Shown: in pieces, positions 1 to 5,623 of the stretch
Position numbering within the stretch: position 1 is the stretch's first letter
Layout of the letters: every line of letters begins with the position of its first letter
From: an archaeon
GTDB taxonomy: Archaea; Thermoproteota; Nitrososphaeria; Nitrososphaerales; UBA183
Direction of reading: 5' to 3'
Length of the DNA stretch: 23,295 bases
NCBI GenBank assembly: GCA_021786335.1
Contig: JAJYNM010000007.1
Location: 1 to 23,295, forward strand
Notes under the pieces: generated by a model
Databases searched by the model: none
The model's input: the letters and a program-made list of their open reading frames with translations, nothing else
Told to the model about the DNA's origin: nothing
Made by a program: the position numbers and the translations under genes

Positions 1-636
1 CCCAACCTCAGCTACCTCCTCGTCAATGTGACTAGCGTCACCATCAAGTACTCAGCGAACGTCACAGCCGTCACCACCTCGGAGTCCTCCTCGAGTTCCT
101 CTGGCTCCGGAGCTTCGAGCACGAACGCCACCAGCGGTGGCGGAACCACAAGCATCGATACGAGCGCCACGTCCTTTACGCCATCCTCCATGGTTTCCAT
201 CTCCTCCACAGCCCTGCCTAGATCCGTGGACCGATACGTCTACAATGTGTCAACTAGCGTGGGGGACAACGTGAACCTCACCAAGCTCCAGGGTAGTTCC
301 ATCCTTCTGGGGGCCACGAAGGTCCCCTCGGGGAACGTGACGGGCATCGTCCTCCACATCACCGGAGCCAAGGCCTTCTGGACAGACGGGACATCCACCC
401 AGCTCAAAGTGGTGGCGGACGGGAAGCTGTTCATCAACGTGCACTTCACCATCCAGTCCGGCGGTTCCGCGGACCTCATCCTGAACCTCTCGCCTGGGGA
501 CATACACGTCAGCCCCGGGAAGGCGTCTGTGCTCAGCCCTGTCGTCCACGTGACCGAGGTCAGCACCGGGGCGAGAGGGACGCAAACCGTAGAGACCACA
601 GTCACCGAGTCAGAGAGTTCTTCCAGCACAACCTAG
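1..636 (+). CDS. DUF4382-domain protein with Ser/Thr-rich insert (partial, 5' end outside window)
   Basis: The reading frame is open from the first base, so the N-terminus lies outside the window; an internal GTG at 28 is not a likely start. The visible part begins with a strand-rich segment (NVTSVTIKYSANVT), followed by a roughly 45-residue Ser/Thr/Gly low-complexity stretch. After that comes a region resembling the DUF4382 domain: a leucine-rich 'L..LQGSSILLGATKVPSGNVTGI' block, a 'GKLFINVHFTIQSGG' block and a final 'SPVVHVTEV' strand. DUF4382 proteins are usually secreted or surface-anchored in archaea and bacteria, with no established activity. The tail is again Ser/Thr-rich, which could be a glycosylated stalk (inference). 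A strong hairpin follows the stop codon. The family call rests on motif recognition only. Confidence 0.6.
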   Translation, partial: PNLSYLLVNVTSVTIKYSANVTAVTTSESSSSSSGSGASSTNATSGGGTTSIDTSATSFTPSSMVSISSTALPRSVDRYVYNVSTSVGDNVNLTKLQGSSILLGATKVPSGNVTGIVLHITGAKAFWTDGTSTQLKVVADGKLFINVHFTIQSGGSADLILNLSPGDIHVSPGKASVLSPVVHVTEVSTGARGTQTVETTVTESESSSSTT

Positions 637-638
637 AC

Positions 639-662
639 GTCGAGGGCCACCCGGTCCTCGAC
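639..662. terminator. Hairpin between convergent genes, possible bidirectional terminator
   Basis: The arm at 639-645 (GTCGAGG) pairs perfectly with 656-662 (CCTCGAC). The stem can extend inward through one G-T and two C-G pairs to a four-base loop. It lies three bases after the DUF4382 stop and 33 bases beyond the convergent GGT gene. There is no long T-run, only TTTT near 670, so a termination role is an inference from position. Confidence 0.4.
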
Positions 663-694
663 CTCCCACGTTTTGCACGGCCTGAATCTGAGCC

Positions 695-2203
695 CTAGAA
701 CCCCGAGGGAATGCCGTCTCCGCGCACGTCGCACACAGCCTTCCTGTAACCTCCTGATACCTCGACCGCCTGACAGACGCCGGTCCGTCCTGGAAGCGGG
801 AGCCTCTGAATGTCATAGTCGGTCTCTGGGGGTAGCTCGTAACCATCCTCTATCAGCAGGCTCCTCCCACCTCCCCAGAGGAACCGGGGGTGAGCCACGT
901 TCTCTTCAGCTGGCATCGAGTAGTCTACCGAGTTCGTCACGAAGAGGGCATGCTGTAGCGGGCGATAATCCGCCCCGCTTGCCCCTATCGCTAGGTAAGG
1001 GCGTCCCTGGCGCTCCAGGATGAGCGAAGAGAGGGTGTGCAGAGGCCGTTTGCGGGGCTCTACCTTGTTCGGGCCTTCGGTTCGGAAGGCAGACGCCCTG
1101 TTGCTCAGGGCAATTCCGCACTCCTTTACGAACACGCGGGACCCGAAGTGATGGAACAGGCTTTGTATCCCCGACACGATGTTGCCCTCGGCGTCCGCGA
1201 TGGAGAAGGCTGTGGTGTCACCCTTCCTGACGACCCCGGGCGCAGGAGGCGCGCCCTTCTTGGTTGACATGAACGCCTCCATGTCGATGGGGGCGAAGCG
1301 CGGGTCACCGAGCATCTCATCCCTGCGGCCGTAGGCGACTAGGACCGCCTTCATCGTCTTTTCAATCCGGTCCCGAGAAAGAGGGCCTGCGGAGGAGAGG
1401 TCGGCATCGGCCAGTTGCTTCAGAATCAGCAGGCTGGTCGCGCCCATGCTGTTTGGAGGGACCTCATAGACGGTGGTCCCCCTGTAGTCGAGCGTCAACG
1501 GCTCGACCCACTCGGGCTTGAACTCAGAGAAGTCGCTCTTGGTGCACGGGACCCCGAGGGACTCCAGGGTCGATGCGATCTTCTCTGCGGGCCACCCAGA
1601 GTAGAACGCTCCCGGACCGCCTTCGGCCACTTCAGATATCACCCTCCCCAGGGCTTCCTGCCTTATGCGCTCACCCGGGACCGGGAGCTTTCCGTCGGGG
1701 GCGAAAACCTTCTTCGCGTCGTCGGAGAAATCCGAATATGCGCCCGCGATGGACCTGCACATTGCGGCGCCGGCGGGGAACCCTTCTGACGCTAGCCTGG
1801 CGGCTGGCTCCAGGAGCTCCTTGAACTCCAGGGCGCCGAACTTCCTGTGCATCTCCCACACCCCCGCCGTGAGCCCTGGCACGACGCAGGTCAATGCCCC
1901 ATACAGGGGGAGCCTGCCGCCGGCTCGCCCCTTGACTAGGTCGAGTGTGAGTCCTGAAGGGGCCCAGCCGCTGGCGTTCAAGCAGTGCACCCGGCCCGTC
2001 TTCGATTCGTAGAGCATGCCGAAGAAGTCCCCTCCCATCCCCCCGGCGGGGTGGAAGGTCACGGCAAGGGCGAAGCTCGTCGCGGCCGCCGCGTCGAACG
2101 CGTTCCCACCTCTCCGGAGGACGTCGTAGCCGACCATCGAAGCCAACGGTTGTTCGCTCGCCACGGCCGCGCGTTCGCCTATCAGCGTCCTGCTCAATGC
2201 CAT
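695..2203 (-). CDS. ggt: Gamma-glutamyltransferase (glutathione hydrolase family)
   Basis: An N-terminal nucleophile hydrolase that cleaves gamma-glutamyl bonds in glutathione-like or gamma-glutamyl peptides and matures by self-cleavage. The ATG at 2203 is chosen because a GGAGG lies 7 nt upstream (2211-2215); a TTG at 2239 would add 12 residues of unconvincing sequence. The protein is 502 residues, close to family size. Visible family blocks are 'ASEQPLAS' and 'GGNAFDAA' at the N-terminus, GGMGGDFF, the processing site D-T-T with the catalytic Thr near residue 330 from the ATG, 'SNRASAF', 'RPLHTLSS' and 'IGASGADYRPLQ'. The residue after the Thr pair is Ala where His is common. No signal peptide is visible, unlike secreted bacterial GGTs, so it probably acts in the cytosol. 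It is divergent from an ArsR-like regulator that may control it. Confidence 0.9.
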   Translation of the reverse strand: MALSRTLIGERAAVASEQPLASMVGYDVLRRGGNAFDAAAATSFALAVTFHPAGGMGGDFFGMLYESKTGRVHCLNASGWAPSGLTLDLVKGRAGGRLPLYGALTCVVPGLTAGVWEMHRKFGALEFKELLEPAARLASEGFPAGAAMCRSIAGAYSDFSDDAKKVFAPDGKLPVPGERIRQEALGRVISEVAEGGPGAFYSGWPAEKIASTLESLGVPCTKSDFSEFKPEWVEPLTLDYRGTTVYEVPPNSMGATSLLILKQLADADLSSAGPLSRDRIEKTMKAVLVAYGRRDEMLGDPRFAPIDMEAFMSTKKGAPPAPGVVRKGDTTAFSIADAEGNIVSGIQSLFHHFGSRVFVKECGIALSNRASAFRTEGPNKVEPRKRPLHTLSSLILERQGRPYLAIGASGADYRPLQHALFVTNSVDYSMPAEENVAHPRFLWGGGRSLLIEDGYELPPETDYDIQRLPLPGRTGVCQAVEVSGGYRKAVCDVRGDGIPSGF

Positions 2204-2210
2204 CGCAAAC

Positions 2211-2215
2211 CCTCC
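2211..2215 (-). promoter_or_regulatory. Shine-Dalgarno site of GGT
   Basis: On the minus strand GGAGG precedes ATG 2203 by 7 nt. It decides the start over the upstream TTG at 2239 and shows that SD-led initiation occurs here beside leaderless initiation. Confidence 0.6.
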
Positions 2216-2272
2216 ACTTCCTCCAGGGAAACGGCCCAAAGACAGTCCAACGCGCGGGAGCGTTCGGGAACC

Positions 2273-2280
2273 TATTTATA
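2273..2280. promoter_or_regulatory. TATA box between GGT and the ArsR-like regulator
   Basis: TATTTATA is the only strongly AT-rich element in the divergent gap. Read plus, it predicts transcription from about 2303, giving a leader of about 16 nt for the regulator ATG at 2319. Read minus, it predicts a start near 2251 and a leader of about 48 nt that carries the GGT Shine-Dalgarno site. It may serve both genes. A second AT-containing word, GTATACA at 2294-2300, is a weaker alternative for the plus gene. Confidence 0.5.
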
Positions 2281-2302
2281 GAACAAACGGAGTGTATACA
2301 AC

Positions 2303-2321
2303 CATTGGGCGATAACCAATG
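2303..2321. promoter_or_regulatory. Inverted repeat overlapping the regulator start codon, candidate autoregulatory operator
   Basis: CATTGG (2303-2308) and CCAATG (2316-2321) are perfect reverse complements with a 7-nt spacer. The right arm contains the ATG of the regulator, and the left arm sits at the predicted transcription start. A dimeric winged-helix protein bound here would block initiation, which fits autoregulation. Binding itself is inferred. Confidence 0.45.
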
Positions 2322-2987
2322 AGCGAAGCTGAACTCGACGCCGTTCTGGGGACCGTAGAGAATGCCACCCGGAGGATGATAATCTCCAGGCTCAGCGAAG
2401 AGCCCAACTATCAGCTTCAGCTGTCGAAGGAGCTGAAGATCAGCCAGCAACTCGTAGCGAAACACCTGATGGCCATGGAGAGGGCAGGACTGGTGAGCAC
2501 CGTATCACAGGACAGTCCGCGGGGCCCCCAGCGGAAAGAATACATGCTGAAGAGCAGCTTCTCCGTTACCGTCGACCTGGCTCCCAACCTCTTCAGGACG
2601 AGGATATTCTCGTTCGGTGCCCCTCCCGGGGTCGCGGAGACGGAAGGGCACGCGCAGGCGATGACCCAGATCAGCGAGGCCCTCAGGTACCCAGATGGCG
2701 CGTCACGGATTCGCCCGCTCACCCATGTGGTGGCCGAAGTAGACAGGAAGCTGAAGGCGATGGAGGAGGAGAGGGCGGTCCTCCTCTACATCAGGAGCCT
2801 TGCTCTGAGGGAGGCCGCACGCATAGGGACATCGCTCCCCATGGCAGACCGCAGGAGGATCCTCAGGTATCTCGTCAGAGAGGAGGGAGACGGCGTAGGA
2901 GCTATCTGCGCCTCTTTGGGCCTGAAGAAGCGGGTAGTCGGCGACATCCTGGAAGAGATAGAAAGGGAAATTGGAAGCTCCGAGTAA
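2319..2987 (+). CDS. ArsR-like winged-helix transcriptional regulator (archaeal)
   Basis: A 222-residue protein with a winged-helix domain at about residues 5-75: 'ENATRRMIISRLSEE' as first helix, then 'QLSKELKISQQLVAKHLMAMERAGLV' as helix-turn-helix and recognition helix, and a wing around 'SQDSPRGPQRKEYMLK'. The central part (80-110) is strand-rich. A basic helical segment at 135-175 may dimerise. A second small helical unit at the C-terminus ('RRRILRYLVREEGDGVGAICASLGLKKRVVGDIL') looks like another short HTH. No metal-binding cysteines are present, so arsenic or metal sensing is unlikely. The overall plan resembles archaeal predicted regulators of the COG1777 type, from memory. It is divergent from GGT, which with an inverted repeat at its own start suggests local control. 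Confidence 0.8.
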   Translation: MSEAELDAVLGTVENATRRMIISRLSEEPNYQLQLSKELKISQQLVAKHLMAMERAGLVSTVSQDSPRGPQRKEYMLKSSFSVTVDLAPNLFRTRIFSFGAPPGVAETEGHAQAMTQISEALRYPDGASRIRPLTHVVAEVDRKLKAMEEERAVLLYIRSLALREAARIGTSLPMADRRRILRYLVREEGDGVGAICASLGLKKRVVGDILEEIEREIGSSE

Positions 2988-3015
2988 AAAAGGAAAGAGG
3001 AGCACTGAGCTCCTC
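2984..3015 (-). terminator. Hairpin plus T-rich tract downstream of the 58-residue gene
   Basis: GAGGAGC (2997-3003) and GCTCCTC (3009-3015) form a 7-bp stem with loop ACTGA. On the minus strand the stem is followed by a T-rich run (TTTCC then TTTTTT, 2996 down to 2986). This suits termination of the minus gene ending at 3015; the plus-strand regulator also ends just before it at 2987. Confidence 0.55.
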
Positions 3016-3191
3016 TATATTCCCAGGTTCGGGAAGCTAGCCTGAGGTACGCCCAGTTGGCCCTGGAGGGTCTTTATGCGCGTGGCATACTCCCTCATCC
3101 GGGCGTTGTCGCCCTGGACCTTAGCGATGCGGTAGCCCTTCCACGCCTTGCGGAGGGCGCCCCAGACCTGCCCTTTTTGGTATTCGGCCAT
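3015..3191 (-). CDS. Small basic helical protein of unknown function (58 aa)
   Basis: Not recognised as a named family. The ATG at 3191 is preferred over the in-frame GTG at 3221 because a TATA-like TATTTTG (3226-3232 on plus, CAAAATA on minus) predicts transcription near 3203, inside the longer frame. The protein starts MAEYQKGQVWGALRKAWKGY, is rich in Lys/Arg and aromatic residues through about residue 45, probably as two amphipathic helices, and ends in a Pro-containing tail (GVPQASFPNLGI). No Cys or His cluster is present. Its own promoter and its terminator-like hairpin argue for a real, separately expressed gene. A small nucleic-acid- or protein-binding role is possible but unsupported. 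Confidence 0.6.
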   Translation of the reverse strand: MAEYQKGQVWGALRKAWKGYRIAKVQGDNARMREYATRIKTLQGQLGVPQASFPNLGI

Positions 3192-3225
3192 TTTGTCTGA
3201 CCTAATGAGTTCAGGCCTCACTTGG

Positions 3226-3232
3226 TATTTTG
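3226..3232 (-). promoter_or_regulatory. TATA-like element of the 58-residue gene
   Basis: CAAAATA on the minus strand, centred 38 nt before ATG 3191, predicts a leader of about 12 nt. The match is weaker than at the other promoters in the window. Confidence 0.35.
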
Positions 3233-3267
3233 CGAGAGGGGTCTATGTTAATTGAGCCAGTTATCAA

Positions 3268-3282
3268 CGGCGGCTACCGCCG
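3268..3282. terminator. GC hairpin after proline dehydrogenase
   Basis: CGGCGG (3268-3273) and CCGCCG (3277-3282) form a perfect 6-bp stem with a three-base loop, just beyond the minus-strand stop at 3292. No clear T-run follows, so a terminator role is tentative. Confidence 0.3.
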
Positions 3283-3291
3283 CAGCCGGCC

Positions 3292-4137
3292 CTAGACCAC
3301 CGAACGGAGGAGGAGCCAAACGTTGCTTGGGTGCTCGGTTATCCTCCGCTTCGAGTAAGCCCACCATTCGCTCCCATATGGGAGATACTCCGAGACGGCG
3401 TACCCCGATTTGACTAAATCGGTCTTCAGCTCGTCTCTGATCCCCTTGAGAAACTCGAACCTGAACTTCGCGTGACTGGACTCGGCGAGAGCCTTCGCGC
3501 GCTCTATCAGCGCCCCGTCATGGGTGGCGATGGCGAACCCTTCCCCCCTCTCGAAGAGGGACGCCATAAGACGTTCGTAGCTCCTGCTGATCTCGGCTCT
3601 GGTGGGGAAGGCGAAGTCTGGACCCTCTCTGTAAGCGCCTTTGACCAGTCTCACCATCCCCCCCTGGTCCAGAATCAGCTTCATGTCGGTCTCGCTGCGC
3701 CTGGCGTAGGCCTGGATCGCCACGCCGAGGCCCGGGTGGCTGCTGTGGGCGTCGAGGTAGGTAGACACGGTCTTTTCTGTGGACAAAGAGCTCTCCATAT
3801 CGATCCAGAGGAGCTGGGCGAGCCTTTCAGCGCCCTCCAGGATCTTGTCAAGCCTCCGCCGCATCGCTCCATCGTCAGAACCCATCCCCAACTGGGTCAG
3901 CTTCACCGACGCGAACCCCCTTACGCCGCCGTCGGAGAGAGCTTGCTGGAGTCCAAGGTACTCGTCCACCTGAGCGTCTGCGGCAACCTGGTCGATGATC
4001 TCTTCTCCGAGGAAGTTAACGACGACCCCCATCCCCCTCGAGTTCGCATCCTTCGCGTCCTCCATGGCAGCGTGCAGGTCTGCCCCTGAGATCCATCTTT
4101 TCGCCACAGATAGGACGAGCTTTTCTTTGATGCCCAA
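3292..4137 (-). CDS. putA: Proline dehydrogenase (FAD-dependent, monofunctional)
   Basis: Oxidises L-proline to pyrroline-5-carboxylate with FAD, the first step of proline catabolism. The beta/alpha-barrel blocks of stand-alone bacterial PRODH are in order: 'FLGEE', 'SVKLTQLG' with the active-site Lys, 'WIDMESS', 'IQAYARRSE', 'RLVKGAYRE', 'IATHDG', 'RFEFLKGIRDE', and the C-terminal 'YLPYGSEWWAYSKRR' whose Arg pair binds the proline carboxylate. About 281 residues, normal for the short form. The TTG at 4137 fits a leaderless transcript from the shared TATA box; a TTG at 4158 gives 7 more residues and would lie upstream of the predicted transcript start. No P5C dehydrogenase is in the window. 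The divergent Xaa-Pro peptidase would supply its substrate. The symbol putA is used loosely, since the P5C-dehydrogenase half is absent. Confidence 0.92.
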   Translation of the reverse strand: MGIKEKLVLSVAKRWISGADLHAAMEDAKDANSRGMGVVVNFLGEEIIDQVAADAQVDEYLGLQQALSDGGVRGFASVKLTQLGMGSDDGAMRRRLDKILEGAERLAQLLWIDMESSLSTEKTVSTYLDAHSSHPGLGVAIQAYARRSETDMKLILDQGGMVRLVKGAYREGPDFAFPTRAEISRSYERLMASLFERGEGFAIATHDGALIERAKALAESSHAKFRFEFLKGIRDELKTDLVKSGYAVSEYLPYGSEWWAYSKRRITEHPSNVWLLLRSVV

Positions 4138-4162
4138 AGCATCGCTGCGCCGGAACAACTAC

Positions 4163-4169
4163 ATATTAA
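4163..4169. promoter_or_regulatory. TATA box shared by PRODH and Xaa-Pro peptidase
   Basis: ATATTAA is the main AT-rich element in the divergent gap. Its centre (4166) is 29 nt from the PRODH TTG at 4137 and 30 nt from the peptidase ATG at 4196. Both distances are what a leaderless or near-leaderless archaeal mRNA needs, so one box may drive both genes. Confidence 0.55.
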
Positions 4170-4195
4170 CGGTGTATATGCTGGAATCGCCCCTT

Positions 4196-5299
4196 ATGAT
4201 GATCCACAGAGGACTCCATGCGACGAGGCTCAAGCGGCTGAGAGCAGGGCTCGCAAGTTTGGGGCTGAAAGGGGTAGTCGTAGTGCCTGGGCCGAACATG
4301 CGCTACCTGACAGGCGGGACATCGCTGATGCTCGAGCGCCCTTTCATGCTGCTCATCCCCTTGGCAGGCGACCCTCAGCTGGTCGCCCCCGCCCTCGAGT
4401 CGGGGCCGTACCGAAGCGCGCCGTTCCCTCTCGGAATCCATGCTTGGACGGACTCGGAGGGGCCTGGCGGGGCGATCAGGAAGGCGGCGAATAGAGCGGG
4501 GGCGGAAGGACAGTGGGGCGTCGAAGGGAGGGCGCCTTTCCAGTACACGAACAAACTGGCGAACGGATGCCCCTTGCGGTTCGCCGACGCCGAGCGAATC
4601 CTCCAAGGGGTGCGGGAATCGAAGGACGACTATGAAGTCGGGCTGCTGAAGAAGTCGGCACAGGCTCTGAGCAGGGCATTCAGCGAGTTCCCCGGGCTCA
4701 TCAAAGAGGGGGCCACCGAGCTCGAGCTGGCCAGGGCCATGGCGGATGCGATATACGTCCAGGGCGTCGAAAAGGTCGACGACATGCTCGTCCAGGCCGG
4801 ACAGATGGCTGCCGACCCGCACCACCTCCCTTCGGCCAGGAAGGTGAGGCGGGGTGAGAGCATAGTGGTAGACGTCGGGTCGACCTACGACGGCTACTAC
4901 GCCGACATCACAAGGACGTTCTGCATCGGGCGGTCCCCTTCCGTTGAAAAGGTGTACTACAAGGTCCTCGAAGCCCAGGAAGCGGCTGCAGCTGCGTCGA
5001 GGGCGGGGGCGAGGGTGGGAGAAGTCGACGCCGCTGCAAGGGGGGTTCTCGAGGGTGCGGGGCTGGGCAGGTATTTCTTCCACAGGACGGGTCATGGGCT
5101 GGGGCTGGAGATCCACGAAGCCCCCTACATAGTGGGCGGCGGGGACGAGCTCCTGGGCTCGCACATGTGTTTCACGATAGAACCCGGGGCGTACATCAGA
5201 GGGAGGCTCGGGGTTAGAATCGAAGACGACATCCTGATCGAGGGCGGGAAGGGGGTGCAGATTACCGAAGTCCCCAAAGAGTTCGGCTGGTGGAGCTAG
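4196..5299 (+). CDS. pepQ: Xaa-Pro peptidase (M24 family, prolidase/aminopeptidase P-like)
   Basis: A dinuclear-metal peptidase releasing proline from Xaa-Pro dipeptides or N-terminal Xaa-Pro. The frame is open far upstream, but the N-terminal creatinase-like domain begins at 'IHRGLHATRLKRLRAGL', and ATG 4196 or 4199 lies about 30 nt from the TATA box; ATG 4178 is a weaker option. The creatinase N-domain covers roughly 1-130 and the pita-bread domain 135-366. Numbered from ATG 4199, the five metal ligands are all present: D225 (VVDVG), D236 (ADITRT), H299 (HRTGHGLGLEIHE), E328 (TIEPG) and E342 (RIEDD). The D-to-D spacing of 11 matches archaeal prolidase. It is divergent from proline dehydrogenase, which fits a proline-peptide catabolic unit. 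Whether it prefers dipeptides or longer peptides is not decided by sequence. Confidence 0.9.
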   Translation: MMIHRGLHATRLKRLRAGLASLGLKGVVVVPGPNMRYLTGGTSLMLERPFMLLIPLAGDPQLVAPALESGPYRSAPFPLGIHAWTDSEGPGGAIRKAANRAGAEGQWGVEGRAPFQYTNKLANGCPLRFADAERILQGVRESKDDYEVGLLKKSAQALSRAFSEFPGLIKEGATELELARAMADAIYVQGVEKVDDMLVQAGQMAADPHHLPSARKVRRGESIVVDVGSTYDGYYADITRTFCIGRSPSVEKVYYKVLEAQEAAAAASRAGARVGEVDAAARGVLEGAGLGRYFFHRTGHGLGLEIHEAPYIVGGGDELLGSHMCFTIEPGAYIRGRLGVRIEDDILIEGGKGVQITEVPKEFGWWS

Positions 5300-5301
5300 C
5301 C

Positions 5302-5571
5302 CTACTTAACCCGGGAGAACTGCGACACCATGGTGTTGGTGTCTTCCACATACTTCACCTTCTGGACCTTGTTCATGACCAGCCTATACACCTTCTCGTC
5401 ACTTGGGACGAGAACCTCCTTCTGGGCGCTGAGCACAACTAAGACGTCCCAGTCGCCAGGGATAATGTGCGCCTCCACTACCTCGGGGATCTTCATCAGG
5501 TTGTCTATCACCCCCTCCTCGTGGCCCGGAGAGACCTTGAGCAAGATGAAGGCCTTTTGATAGACTGGCAA
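5302..5571 (-). CDS. Stand-alone Lrp/AsnC ligand-binding (RAM) domain protein
   Basis: An 89-residue protein consisting only of the effector-binding alpha/beta sandwich of Lrp/AsnC regulators, without the HTH. The pattern is typical: 'AFILLKVSPGHEEGVIDNLMKIPEVVEAHIIPGDWDVLVVLSA', with the conserved 'G.WDVLV' turn, a middle helix and a final 'VEDTNTMVSQF' strand. Such proteins bind amino acids and oligomerise, and may modulate full-length Lrp proteins by mixed assembly. Its position next to the proline genes makes amino-acid sensing plausible (inference). The TTG start at 5571 is supported by a TATA box 27 nt upstream. It is tail-to-tail with the Xaa-Pro peptidase, with only two bases between stops, and head-to-head with PolX. 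Confidence 0.88.
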   Translation of the reverse strand: MPVYQKAFILLKVSPGHEEGVIDNLMKIPEVVEAHIIPGDWDVLVVLSAQKEVLVPSDEKVYRLVMNKVQKVKYVEDTNTMVSQFSRVK

Positions 5572-5594
5572 GCGTTTTTAGGCAGTCACACTGC

Positions 5595-5602
5595 TTTTAA
5601 AA
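5595..5602. promoter_or_regulatory. Palindromic TATA box shared by the RAM-domain gene and polX
   Basis: TTTTAAAA is a perfect palindrome. Its centre is 25.5 nt from the GTG of PolX (5624) and 27.5 nt from the TTG of the RAM gene (5571). No other AT-rich box lies in the 52-bp gap, so both leaderless mRNAs should start from this one element. Confidence 0.65.
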
Positions 5603-5623
5603 ACGAATCGCCCCCGTTTCACC

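Noticed and set aside
3995..4195. Upstream in-frame extension of the Xaa-Pro peptidase
   Set aside because: It runs antisense through proline dehydrogenase, has no similarity to the creatinase N-domain, and lies upstream of the promoter.
4166..5164. Long minus-strand frame of 332 codons opposite the Xaa-Pro peptidase
   Set aside because: Its composition (Arg/Pro/His-rich) is typical of a GC-rich antisense shadow; the plus strand has complete M24 motifs.
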